Assembly: GCF_028554725.1 (NCBI RefSeq)
Contig: NC_071668.1
Coordinates: 28,622,501 to 28,686,500, forward strand
Origin: Zeugodacus cucurbitae
Lineage: Eukaryota; Arthropoda; Insecta; Diptera; Tephritidae
DNA length: 64,000 nt
Reading direction: 5' to 3'
Part shown: positions 22,746 through 34,728 of the stretch, in pieces
Position numbering within the stretch: the stretch's first letter is position 1
How the letters are laid out: every line of letters begins with the position of its first letter
Translations under genes and position numbers: made by a program
Notes under the pieces: generated by a model
The model's database searches: none
What the model saw: the letters and a program-made list of their open reading frames with translations, nothing else
What the model was told of the DNA's origin: nothing

Positions 22746-24270
22746 TAAATATTTTTAGGCGACTTTCTTATATACTTTCTTAAATATCTTATGTATTCTC
22801 AACTCAGTTAGAAAAATACTAAGAGCACCCCTGTTATGATAAATTGTAATGAAGCAAACGAACAGTCCAGCTAAAAAAGTTTAGTCTTCTTTTAGATTGA
22901 AACTCTGATGAAACTTTGTTGGAGTTTGAGGGCAGATAAAACTGAAAAAAAAATTAGAATGTTTAAATTTCTTGGTCCGTCATGTTTAAACCGTTTACTT
23001 ATTCTTCATAATGCCTACTTATTTGTACTCTTATGAACTCATAAAAATTGCGATATCTCCGACATTTTGCACAGTTTATTAAACTTGATTTGCAAACAAC
23101 GTGACCAACACTCGATCCATTCAGACCGACTACAAATTCTGCAAGAGAACCTCATTCAAAGCTGGGCTCCGTATGTGATTTTATAGTAAATGTGGTTTAT
23201 TACTTCATCGTTGAGTGATTCTAACGATGTGTAGAGCTCAGTTCGCTGCCACCTAGCGCATCCGAAGGCAATGCCCAGAAAGCCGTCAAAATTTGCAAAC
23301 ATCGAAATCCACTGCGAAGATTAAAACAAAGTCATCGCATTTAGTTTGTAAGTAAGTATGTTTGAAATTTAAGATGTTTAACCTAAAAAGTGTCAATATA
23401 AACATACATATACACACAAATAAAAGTCATAATGCATATGTCCTCCTCAATACAGCGACTGACTCTGTATGTCACATTACCCCAAAACAATTACCGACAC
23501 AAAATATTATAGTGCAAATCTTCAGAACGTGACAAATTGAAAGCGCGCATTGCAGCGATGCAGAAACTACGGCTACGTGTCCAAATCACCATTCGCTTTG
23601 TCGTCGCTGTCGTCAATATTATCTTCGTCAGCCAGTCAGCTCCCCCCCGCCTATCGCCAATTGCGCTCCACCACCCATTCTTCCATGCATTCGTCGGTCC
23701 GTTCATCCATATGTCTGCTTTATAGCCACTTCGTCTGTGCTTTGTCCGTCTGTCTGCCACACGGCAGCTCTTTTGGCGCATGCGTAAATTTGGGTTTGTC
23801 GTCTGTTGTTTGTTGCTGTCCGTCCGATGTTCATGTTCTTGTTCCATCCTTCCGTCTGGTCAGTGGTCGTTTTGTGAAAAATTTTTGCGTCCCTGGTGCT
23901 GTGTGTCCAACGACAATGGCGTTTTGACAACCACTTGCTACTAGCCATCAATAGCCAAGTAACTGCATTCGGTGTACCCGCAAGTGTAGTCTATAGGTGG
24001 GTATGTCATTGCAACTTCTTCGCTCATTGCGCGCTCACTGTGTAAACAAACAATTTTGAATGGAAACTACTACAATGTGACAAGGAGTAAGGCCTAGTTT
24101 GTTTTTGCTTTTGTTTGGATCGTTTGGATTCTACTATGGTACAGTGACACATTCTTATATAAATACTATGGTTACTTGAAAGTCTTGAACTCGGCACAAA
24201 TTAAAATAAATGTCAGGGGAGCGAAGGAGGAAAAATCGAACATATTGAAACCTATTATTGAATTTTTAAT
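22746..24270. other. Non-coding stretch, nothing decisive
   Basis: 22746-23480 is AT-rich. 23480-23950 is richer in GC, with overlapping frames on both strands (plus 23550-23927, 125 codons) and runs of GTCCGTCTGTCTGCC type. No domain is recognised. Confidence 0.4.
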
Positions 24271-24395
24271 GAGATAGACATTGGATTGGCCATATTTAAG
24301 GAAACGAAGATGAAATTTGGAAAATAAATTTAACAATGGTTAATATGGGGCGCATACGCGATAGAATTCAGCCTAACCGCCAGGGATAGTTAAAA
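24271..24395 (+). pseudogene. Possible short C-terminal RT relic (RTE-type GHxLR motif)
   Basis: Conceptual translation with one frame change gives WIGHI then LRKRR and NLEN. This resembles the WIGHTLRK segment at the C-terminus of some non-LTR reverse transcriptases. The match is short and no neighbouring domain supports it, so it may be chance. Confidence 0.25.
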
Positions 24396-27300
24396 TGACT
24401 CACTAAATTTCATGTTTTTATAAGAATTATTTTTTTTAGGATTATTTAAACGTGGAAAGAAATCGATGCTTAAAGTATATAGAGGAAGATTTACAAGCGA
24501 TTGTTGTAAGACGGGGTTTGGGTTTAATTTTGCTTACAGGATGTCGGTTATGTAGGATACCATCTGTATTTCGAATTGAGCTTATCTGGATGCGCACTTT
24601 AGCATTTGCTGGTTCTATTGGCTTATTTTTGTCTGAGTAGGAGTAGGAGGAGATCATTTGACTTTCCAAAGCAGATGGTCCTTCAGAATTAAATCAAATT
24701 AAACTTTCACCCGACCAAGTTTCATAATATAATGGAAATATACGTAATTTCAATTTCAAAACCACTTTGCCTGCCCACTGTCTTTGTCCTTGTCAGCAAG
24801 TGCGAAATGCACCCGCAGTTTCTTACACATGTATGTATATGATCGTACTCGTATATGTATGTACTCGCCTGCCTGTACGCAAACACAATGGCTTGGCTGG
24901 TGTTCACTCGTTGTTCACACTTTATAGCCCGTGCACAGTGCAGTTCAATAGAGTGCAATGCAGTTAACTTCACTGCTGTTTAGTTAAGTTGAGTGCTGTG
25001 TAGTTTCTGTAGCATGAAGTAGCTGCGCACAGTCATTTGCTCCTGATTACCGTGTCGAAGATCATAAATTTGTTTATGAGCCACTTTTTACGAGTTCGTA
25101 TTGTCAACACTGCGACGAAGGAGCCAACGGACGAGAGTGGTGCGGCGGGAGTTTGGGGCTACGATGAGCAGAGCATAATGGAAAACAAATAAATATTCAC
25201 ATGTATATGTATATATACATAAGTGTATAAATGAGCTTAAAAGCAAGCGCAGTGGACATAAGCGCTTGTAGCCCGCGCGTCACCATTTCGAGGCAAAGAC
25301 CATTCCAATGACACAGCCTGCGCGCAAGATCGCCGAGACTGTTTTGCTGCTTTGCGCGTTTGTATATTTGCGTGCGTGGTTTTTGCGCGGCATAAAGCTG
25401 TGCATCGAGTGTCATAACTTTTGACCAAATGAAGACATAAACAGACCGTGCAGTGCACGCTGTAGACAAAAGACAAGCGTAAACGACAACAACTGCAACA
25501 ACAATAAGCGCGAAAAAGAAATCATAATGAAACACTGTTCGTTTGTTTACGCGCTTGTAGCAAATTCGCATTTAGCTTTTAGTTGCTGTTGCTGCGCTTT
25601 ATAGCTGGACACACACACACACATTCATGCATGCGCGCTTGCATTTTATAGACATCAACTGAACAGTAGTTATTGGCGGCTGAAAAATCAATTTACTTGT
25701 GCTTAAAATTTTATTTCTTTGACAGTTTCTAAAGATGTTTATTCACTTCAACCGCAGACGGCGCGGGCAGTTGGTTGAAAATGCGGTCTCCATGTAGACG
25801 TACGTGCGCTCGCATACACACACATACATATATAGTTATATATCTTATGCACGCGTTGTACATGCAATGCTTTCGCCTGCTACGGTCTTGCTTAGTCATT
25901 GGTCAACGCGTTGACGCGGCACGCAACGCGCGTCCGCTTCGCTCCTAGCGATGTGTGAATTATCACTTCAGCCACCATTGGTAGATATGATAAGACAGTG
26001 ACGAACACGCAAGACAGCGTCTGATGCCACGCCTCCAGTTTATCGCTACACCACTCACATTTTTCTGTACTAAGCTTTTCACTTTTCATTTGTTGTACAA
26101 ATGCTGTAGTTGGTGGTGTTTGCCGACGGTGTATCGATATCAGAGCGCTGAGACGCGTAATCCTTTGCTTTCTGTAATTTTCGTTTAAATTGTATAGCGC
26201 CAGACATTTTCGAGGACCTGCTCACCACTGCCAAAGGAATGATGAACTAAATGAAGTGGCGGTCTGACCTTGTGGCCCTTCCGCCAGAATCAAGGTCCTA
26301 TTCTAAGGAAGAGTGGTAGAGAGTGCGGCGCATAGCTGGCGCGTCTGCGGTAGTTGTCCTCTTAACACACTTCATTAGCCGCGTATATTGCAAAAATATA
26401 CTTAAATCAGCGACAAAGTAATTGAAATTTGCGTAGTTGCTACTGTTTATTACCATTTCGCCGCACTTCAGGCGAATTGCAAGCGCCACGCTGTTCTTAA
26501 TAAATCTCGCACTTGCCGCTCTCATATTTATTACTTCATAATTCCACTCGCACTGAAACCATTGTACGCATGTGTTGGTATGTTGTCACTGATTTTGGCT
26601 CCACCTCCGCATCGTTACTGCGCAAACGCGTAAAAGCGCGCTCACTCTTTGCTGCCGCGCGCTCGCTGGCTAGCTACTTCGTACGTTTCTGCGCTTCGTT
26701 GTGGGTGAGCGTTTGGCACGACGCGCTCTGACTTTGTTGTTGTTCTGTATATTATTATGGACATGCTTGCATGTTGTTGTTATTGCTGCTACTTCTGCTG
26801 CCGTAAGTAATTGCGTTGGTGGTTGTGGTAGTGTTGATGACAGACGAATGACAGACATAAGCGATTGTCGACAACAACGACGAGCAGCAGCGCACACGCT
26901 GAGATAATTCTGAGAGATAAGCGTCCGATCGACCGACCCATGCCCGCCAGTCAAAAGACAGCATTTGAGCGTAGTGGTGGTGTGCGCCATTGGGGGTGTA
27001 GTGGCAGCGCGCTTTTGGTGTGTGTGCACACATACAGACAAGTGCTAGTGGAAGCACTTGATTGTGGCGCGCGGTTGGGGATGGCTGCGCTTTTGTGAAA
27101 CAGGATGTCCATCACTTCTAATGGCGCGCTGTAACAACTTGGCTGGTTAGTTGTTGTTGTGCTATTTTTGTGTGTATTGAGTAGGTGGCTGCTTTATCTA
27201 GTACTCGTATTGTTGTTATTTTCCCTTTACAAGAAACACACTTTAGTTGATGATAAAATTCCAGTGTTTTTGTTTGTTCGCCAAAGGGGGCGGTGTAAGT

Positions 27301-28684
27301 GGCGCCTTTACACTTGCTGAAAATTTCCATTCATTTTGCCATGTATAACAACAACAAAAACGACGATAGTGTTGTAATTTCTATTACAACAGTGCCTGCA
27401 AATTACTAGCGTCATTTCGAGTTGTAGCATTCGGGTACAATAATAAAAGCAACAACAAGCAAAAAGCAGCCAGATCCGTCAGTCGCAGTGAAACTGCGGT
27501 TCAAGATAAATAATAAAAATTTAATATTTCATTATCTGAATTTGTGTGGCATAACTTTCAGACTCTGCTTTACTGGCGCCTCCCCCCGACCCGTCGCTTG
27601 CTTGAAGTTTTCATCACATTTTCCTGATTATTTTCAGTTTTCAGCACAAAAATGCACATTTACGAGATTGTATATGTGTGTGTGTGTATTTATAGCCTGA
27701 TTACTTTATTTTTGTTGTATTTTCACTTCTGTATTTGTTCGGTAAATGAATTTGCTTTAGCCTGCGCTCAGCATGAGCAGTGGGTTGGTGGGTGGGCATT
27801 TTACAATGGGATTCTCACAAATTGAGTCACGGACGAACGGACGGTCGGACAAATGCCACAACTGCGTTTAGATAAATTTGCAATGCCTTGAATTGGAATG
27901 AAATTAATTATTGATTTAAATATGCATTTGAGATTGTGTTGGCGCATCTATGTAGGCATAGTTGCTTTCGGAGCACTACACACACAAACGCTTGCACAAT
28001 TACCTTGAATTTAGCGTCAAATTAAGTGCTAATATTTAATGGAAAATTCGAATGTAATTTGAGATTTCTACAATATGGATATTTGCGTTTCATTACTTTT
28101 CAATTAAATATTGAAGAATGCGAAAACTTGATTTGCTCACTTGTTTGGTTGGGGAAAAATTGGAAAAATTATGTGGATTGAAAATTAAATATTCAAAATA
28201 CATATACAAATATGTACTTAAAATTAACAATAATTTTTCTGAAGCGTATTAAAAAAAAACATAATTCAATAAAACGTTTTAAATTATATATTCACCTGTT
28301 GCTGAAGTACTAGAAATACTATATTATATCTATGTATGTTTGCCGACGCGCTTGATCAGGCCTCTCAATTGACAGCCGCTCATTAGTCTTACATTTCTTT
28401 TATCCGTTAGAATATATTACAAATAGAATTTGAGAGCTCAGCTCAGCGTCATCTCTCAGAAATATTTGTTACGAAGATATTGCTTTATGTGATTAACATG
28501 AGAGATCCATTATTAGATTTTAAAGAAACATATAAATTCCAACTATCTTACAGTTTTTCGGCCCGCAGAAAAATGTGTGTTAAAAGTCATTCGGCCATTC
28601 CTGCAAAAAATCGCTATACCACCTAAGATGCTCGATGTGCCACTGTGATCCAAAAGAGCGCTGGACTTATCGTATTATATTATA
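24396..28684. other. Transposon-poor stretch with GC-richer, CA/TG-rich blocks
   Basis: No transposon protein or terminal repeat recognised in over 4 kb. 24760-25160, 25230-26180 and 26290-27110 are GC-richer, with CA/TG tracts, CAACAACA runs and CpG-containing boxes. Overlapping short frames on both strands have no recognisable domain. Possible binding-site clusters are ATCATAAATTTGTTTATGAG at 25061-25080 (TTTATG, Hox-like) and AATTAATTATTGATTTAAAT followed by ATGCAT at 27902-27927. The properties fit intronic or regulatory DNA of a fly developmental gene. This is an inference from composition. Confidence 0.35.
25609..25622. repeat. (AC)n dinucleotide repeat
   Basis: Seven AC units, followed by ATTCATGCATGCGCGC. 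Confidence 0.85.
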
Positions 28685-28760
28685 TATAACAAGTAAGAAA
28701 GGGCTTAATTCGGATGTACATTATGTACAAGAAGGTAAGGTATACACATAACCAAACGTA
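28685..28760 (+). repeat. Repeat family A terminus, isolated
   Basis: AACAAGTAAGAAAGGGCTTA, followed by ATTCGGATGTAC and a short inverted GTACATTATGTAC, matches the left end of family A. The body boxes (TGGGCGTGG, ACCGATTT) are not found downstream, so only the terminus or a very diverged copy is present. Its extent to the right is uncertain. Confidence 0.55.
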
Positions 28761-29080
28761 TTCATGTTCTACATTTGTTTGCACAAATCCTATCCACTGA
28801 TCTTAACTGATCCACAGATCTTTAACAAACGGTTGCTTTCGGATGCAAAGCGATCTATTTCGAATTGTCCCTATAAGTAACCGGTCATGTATGAAATGAA
28901 TACAAAGACTTAACGCATAGGTAATATAATTGTAAATCGGAAATGTGAACGAAATGAAAGGCAAAATGCTTCAAGCAATTCAATCCTCAAAATTTCGGTA
29001 AAATTTTAAAAAGTACCATATTCGTACAAAAATCATGACGGCACTTCACATTTAACTTCGGCACATCGAAGCTTCTTCAT

Positions 29081-29577
29081 TTGTGCCTCATAGTAGCTCA
29101 TTTATACTTTCATAGTAATTTTATTGCCTTTCCACGCAGGTTATGCCATTGGGCCAATAGGCCGTTGGCTATATTTTCGCACATAAAAAGTATTAATCAA
29201 TACAATAAAATTATGAGCCGTGAAGAAGATCAAAACAATAGTAAAATTAAAACGCCGCACGTGCCGAGTCTGGGGCAATGCGTCTGATAGATGTAATAAA
29301 ATTCAAATTCTCTAGAATGTGAATGCGGGAAGCTACGACGACTGCTGCAAATGATCGCAGCGATTTTTCGGCCATAAAATTTCGCGCAAAGCGCATTTCC
29401 TCACTAATTGCAATGATGTGCTCTAAATTTTCCAATATTTTATTTTCTTTTCAGAAATTGTGTTATAATAAGAACGAATTACGCATAATTTTCAATGGAA
29501 CAGTGGAACATGTGAAGCAGCGACTAGGCCTGCTTCCGCCGCAAAATGAGGGCGTGTTAATAATAAACAGCTTGTAG
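29081..29577 (+). other. Candidate small spliced host gene or terminal exon
   Basis: A textbook 3' splice site (TTTTATTTTCTTTTCAG, ending 29455) precedes a short open segment to the stop at 29575-29577, reading KLCYNKNELRIIFNG, then TVEHVKQRLGLLPPQNEG, then VLIINSL. The codon use looks less AT-biased than the flank. Upstream, another acceptor-like site (CCTTTCCACGCAG, about 29139) and an ATG in the context AAATTATGAGCC (29213) open a frame reading MSREEDQNNSKIK, then TPHVPSLGQC. A possible donor follows it (GC/GTCTGA, about 29280). I do not recognise either peptide. Whether the two pieces are spliced together cannot be decided here. Confidence 0.25.
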
Positions 29578-29898
29578 ATGTAGCGAACGTCGTACTGGAG
29601 AGGTAAAATTGCTCACAAGATGTTTCGGGCAATACATTATATTATAATAGTGATGGGTTCTCATAGATATATGTTTTTGTGTGTTTAACTGAAGTCATCT
29701 ATTTGTTAATGGTTTTAGAATCTATCGAGGGAAAAGAAATTAGTCAGATATAAATTTAGGTGCGTTCCAATAGTTTAGATCTCTCTTTACAGCCTTTACT
29801 TTACATATAAGTACAGGCTATTCATTATTTGGTATACAATTGAATAGCTTTGATACAATCCCAGAGCCATCTCGTGAATATTGTTTCACGAAAAGGTA

Positions 29899-29939
<41 letters not shown>

Positions 29940-30590
29940 GATGGTATAAAGCCATAAGTATGGTTGTGGATGACTGATACAGGATAAATACAGTTTTTAA
30001 TTCTATGCTGGTATGTTAGAAGGTATGATAATTGCTGATAATAGCTGATTATGGAGTTAGATGGGTTTCAAAATTTGAAAATTTTAAAAACAAATTTTGT
30101 TTTGCCTTAAATACGAGCATAATTCTAAGAGATAGCCCCTTTAGAAATTCCGCCCATCAGGCCATGTTCGTTTCAATTTAAGACTCAAAACTAAATTTTT
30201 TAAGTCGATGGACACGATAACTCAAAAAGTTATGAACGATTTCGTTAAAATTTTGCTCAACTTTTTGAAATAACATTATATAATTAATGAACGAAGGACT
30301 CTTAATTTTTTTACAACTATTTTTTTTCGAGTCAATATATGATGAATATTTGATCTAAAATATTTTTCCTTAGGCACTTAATTTGATCGTTCAAAACAAT
30401 TATTACAGTTATTTTAAAATAATATAAATTGGAATGCATTTTAAAATGGGTAAGCATATCAGTCTTGAGTGGAAAAAGTGTCTTTGAGCGATCTTCAAGC
30501 ATTAAAAATTGAAACAATTTTATTTATAACATCAAACACCTGCACAATACTGAATTACTGAATTATTATAATTATCGGGAAGTCAAAGTG
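29578..30590. other. AT-rich DNA with a TA microsatellite
   Basis: No gene or transposon is recognised. (TA)n covers 29897-29936. The rest is A/T-rich, with short frames only. Confidence 0.5.
29897..29936. repeat. (TA)n microsatellite
   Basis: About 40 bp of alternating TA, with one TG interruption near the left end. Confidence 0.9.
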
Positions 30591-32160
30591 TGACCGAAAG
30601 TGGTGTGAGTTTATGCGCAGTTTACAAACTCTGAAAGTTTAGGGTGAAATACTCATAATTATGCGAGATTACGCTGTTCCAGTTTTCAGGCTCAGGCGGC
30701 GCTGAGGGTGAGTTAATTATGTACACGGTATGGTTTTAGAATAGATGTCAGTGGTGTTAGCAACTGTTGCCTGTCGACAAAGTCACTAACTCATGAATAT
30801 TTTTGGTGAATGTTAGGCCACAATGAGCGGACACATTGCCATGCTGGCATACTTAGAGAGCCAGAGCCATGCATGTGAGTCCAGCGCAGGTGAGCTGCAT
30901 AAAGAGCACATGTGTGTATTTCATATTCAAAGTATCTGTATGGTAATCGTCCGCGTTTCAGCTTGCGTGACTCCATTTGCATAAAGCCCACATCATCATC
31001 CATTACTAGAAGGGCTGAACTTCGCGACGAAACTCTTGTCGGCAGCTGCCCCACGTGGGTCACACGCGCCATTCCAACGCTGACGCTAACGGCTAATCGT
31101 CAAAGATTGTTAGTCAAGCCGCTCAGCTAGTTGTTGCGACTAGCGTTGCGTGGGGTGGTGGTGCTGGCGCTGACGATTGTGTCAATTGTCCTTAGAGCGG
31201 CGTCGCGTTCGCGGTCACACGGTTTATTTGAATTTTGTTGTTGTTGCCACCTTACGCTGTGCGGCACTGTGGCTAGACATTCAGCTAGCCAGTCAGTCAG
31301 CCAGTCAGCCACTTGGGCTCTTGGCCTTCCACCATAGTTCAAACGCACTGCCACTCAGCCGCTCACTCAGTCAGTCAGTTCGTTAGTCAGTCATTCGGTC
31401 CGCTCATTCATCTATTCGCGCAGCACCACGCGGGTCATTTTGCCTTTTCACTGACTTTTGCAGTTGTGCTTTTTGCTTTTGTTTTGCGTGCTGTCAGTGT
31501 GTTTTTGTTCTAGCCTCCTCACCCTCCACCTCCTCCTCCACTTCAACGGTCGCCACAAGTTGTGTCTCTTCGTTTGCGTTTCTGCTTTGTTTTTGTGCTT
31601 TTTGTTGTTTTTTGTGTTTTGGTTTTTTAGTTAGTTTGTTTGTTGTTTGTTGGGGGCGCTCGCCGAAGAAGTTTTGCGTCAGTCGCGTCTGAGGTGCTTC
31701 AAGGGAAACAGGTGCCATTGCCGTTAGAGCTGGTGTTGCTCGCAAAAAGTGCCGGTGCAATGATTTAACGCTGCTGCCCGTTTTATTTCGTGTGTGTGTG
31801 TGCGCTTGTGTTTCGGTTTGTGCCAGTACTGGTCGGGCTACTTGGCTAAGTGAATTGAAAACCGAAAAATGCAAATAAAGTCGAAAAACACTTGCGGGTG
31901 CATTAAAAACAACAACAACAATACAAACATACCAAATACTCAGACAAAAGTGCTGCTAAACGCTTGGTGCGAATGTGCATAATGACGCGAAGAGCTTGAC
32001 AGCCGAGTGACTGTGTCGTTGGGTCGGTGTTGCAAATTCAGAAATAAATTTTGCGACTTTTGCTTGAGTTTTTTGCAAGGGCTTCGTATGTTCTTCTGGA
32101 ATTCGAAAGTTTTTTGAGCTTTATGGCGACATTGCTGCCACATTCAAGGTGAAGATTACG
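30591..32160. other. GC-richer, transposon-free block
   Basis: Richer in GC than the flanks, with CAGT-type simple sequence (31280-31420), a GT run (about 31789-31803) and CAACAACAACA near 31908. Open frames on both strands (minus 31874-31494, 126 codons; minus 31072-30791) are low in complexity and unrecognised. The texture resembles a fly first intron, 5' untranslated exon or enhancer block, but no core promoter or splice pair is convincing. Confidence 0.35.
31280..31420. repeat. Degenerate CAGT/GTCA simple-sequence tract
   Basis: Clusters of CAGTCAGTCAGC and CAGTCAGTCAGTTCG units interrupted by unique sequence. It yields repetitive SQSVSQS-like readings in one frame, which are not evidence of a protein. 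Confidence 0.75.
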
Positions 32161-33959
32161 GGCACTTATTCGGAAGGAATTACATACATTTTACTATCAG
32201 GGGTTTAGTTGGATTATTTAAAATAAAAAAAAAATAAGAACAATTTTATAGCCGAAAGACATGTTATATAGATGGATCTAGAACCTTATATATTTACATG
32301 TACATATATAGCAAAACTATATTTTTGTTGATGAAATTGGTCATGAAAAATCCTTTAGAACAGTGTTCAGAGATATTGTCTTATTCTTAAATAATAGAAC
32401 TTCATTCTTAGTTCAAGTTTTGCTGAAGAATATCTAATATCTTGCCAATGAGAACAATGAGACAGTATATATACGTGTTTACCTTACGCATGTTCTACAG
32501 ATACTAAGTTTCGCAAACATTTTACAATCTTTCCCATATAAGGAAAAAATTTAAAATCTGTTTTGATTTGTTAAATAATTTTTATTTTTATTTTTTATTC
32601 CAGAAATAATTAATATATGTATGTAAAACAAGTGATAACAAAATACAATTACATGTAATTTCTTCATGTTTTCAACACTAAGCTTGCTGGAGCCCGGAAG
32701 GATAGATTGAGAGTAGTTTGAAATCTTCCTTACATTTTCTTCTTAGCGTCATCGACAAATAATGTATCTATTGAAAAATTTTGTAAATCGTTTGACCAAA
32801 ATTTCTCTTACACGCTTTTTCTCGAAATAAAAACGGTAAGACGGATTTGTTTAGAAATTGATTTTTTATTACCCGACTTTAAGGCGGCTTAAAAGGAGTT
32901 TCCCAATATCGAATTAAAACATATATTATTATTTCAAGTAAATTAAATTTAAATAGCATCCAGCTAAGTTAAAATAATTGCTATTGCAGAAGCAACAAAA
33001 GCGTGGACTTGTTAACTAATTGACTAAATAACAAAATCGAAAATATTAATGAGAAAGGGAAAATTCCAAGCGAGTACTAGTGTACGAGAAAAGGATTATA
33101 TGTCATCATTATTCGATATAATTATGCGATCCAAGGCGACTGCACGCAGACTCAATCAAGGTAAGTCTAAAGAGCAAAATATTTATCTACAAAACCAATA
33201 ATATATTATATTACTAAGATTTAGCTCTTTCATATCATATACTAACATACTACTAATTGAGAATTCAACTCTTCCTTAATTATTCTCCTTTACGAAGTCG
33301 GATTGTTGTCACAAATATCTACATAACGCGGTTTTAAGAAGTTTCGCACTGAAAGCGCTATTTTGAACCTTCAACGATATTTTTGTCATCAAATGGTAAC
33401 GCACTAATGTCAAAAATTAACAAATGTCCAAACAATATCTCCAAAAAGTAAATATGAAAGTAGAGCGCGTGAATTTGTAACCACAGCTCGAGCTTGTCTT
33501 GGTTCTTTGGTTTGGAATTACATAAGAAATTTCGAAATAAACGCAAGGTTAGTGTATAGCCTACATATTTGTGAATTAAGTATATTAAATTGAACAATAA
33601 CCACTTTCTAAATAAGCAAACACCAAGCGGATGTGTCTGGCATAACGACACTTGGCAGTGGTATGATATGATGAATTCATGTGTAGTGATTGACGTAATT
33701 TAGTTCCAAGCGGTAATTAAACTGATAATGTTCAAAGTATTTAGGATGTGGTCATAATTTTTTTATTTAATTGTCATATTATGCTTATGCATATAATATA
33801 TACTTATATAAGAAAAAAGTGAAATTTAAAAAAAAAATTAAAAAAGCTTCTCTTCATAAAATGAATGTTGACTTGATGTGGTTTATTTTTTATTGAGATT
33901 TTCATATAACTCATTTAAGATATATAAACACTTGCTTCTAAATATAATACAACGGTTCC
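32161..33959. other. AT-rich stretch, nothing recognised
   Basis: Long A/T runs, with only short frames. The minus frame at 33651-33358 (97 codons) has no recognisable content. Confidence 0.5.
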
Positions 33960-34110
33960 GCTTATGTGCCCCTCCGTTTAGTGCCTTTCCCGCTTAAGTG
34001 ACAATATTTTGGGGCATCGTTGTTTTTTCTATAAATTTACATATAAAATACCTCGATTAAGAGCCTCCGCTTAAGTGCCTTTCCCGCTTAAATGCCAACA
34101 AAATTGTTTG
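33960..34110. mobile_element. Tigger/pogo-like terminal repeat fragment
   Basis: Repeated boxes of the form CCGCTTA-GTGCC (CCGCTTATGTGCCCC, then CCGTTTAGTGCCTTTCCC, CGCTTAAGTGACAA and CGCTTAAGTGCCTTTCCC) resemble the subterminal arrays of Tigger-type DNA transposons. The 13-mer CGCTTAAGTGCCT recurs at 42329-42341. No transposase is found here. The right limit is uncertain because 34160-34270 contains a further GTTACATCGATTTTTCGTT-like box before the RTE sequence. Confidence 0.4.
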
Positions 34111-34281
34111 CAATTTTTCGCTTTTAAGCGTCTTTTAAAATGTTTGCCATTGAATGTGCCGAGTATTGTCAAAAATAAAACAGATACATATTGTAGTTTT
34201 CCGAAATAACGAACACATTAATTGTCAGGCCTGTTCGTTACATCGATTTTTCGTTAAATCGAGTACCCATTTAGAGGTATT

Positions 34282-34728
34282 TATGGATGAACGTCTAGCC
34301 ACAATCCGCATCCAAGCGAGGTTCTTCAACATATCGCTGATTTGCGCCCACGCCCCAACGGAAGAGAAGGACGATGTGACCAAAGATGCTTTCTATGAGC
34401 GCCTAGAACGCACCTACGATCGCTGCCCCCGCCACTATGTCAAAATCGTGCTTGGCGATTTCAACGCTAGGGTGGATAAAGAAGGTGTCTTTGGCACAAC
34501 AGTCGGAAAATTCAGCCTCCATGAAGAAACATCGCCAAACGGACTGAGGCTCATCGACTTCGCTGGGGCCCGAATTATGGTTATCTGTAGTACCAGAATC
34601 CAGCACAAGAAAATTCATCAAGCAACATGGCTGTCTCCTGATCGAAGCACGCGTAACCAAGACCCTCATGTTGTTTAGACGTACGTACGCTCCGAGAACC
34701 AAATATTGACTCGGACCATTAGCTGGTA
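34282..34728 (+). pseudogene. RTE-clade endonuclease domain (permuted copy, block 1)
   Basis: The frame from 34282 reads DERLATIRIQARFFNISLIC, then HAPTEEKDDVTKDAFYERLE, then the endonuclease motif LGDFNARVD. SPNGLRLIDFAGAR, TWLSPD and, after a frame change, DVRTLREPNIDSDH with the catalytic SDH follow. This is the apurinic-like endonuclease of RTE (BovB-like) retrotransposons, which nicks target DNA. The isoleucine-containing NQ-IDHVV segment is damaged, and a stop follows SDH. It is the only endonuclease domain in the window. Instead of the linker, it is followed by the RT 3' half. Confidence 0.85.

Noticed and set aside
31116..31513. SQSVSQS-rich frames as a repetitive protein
   Set aside because: They are direct readings of the CAGT simple-sequence tract.
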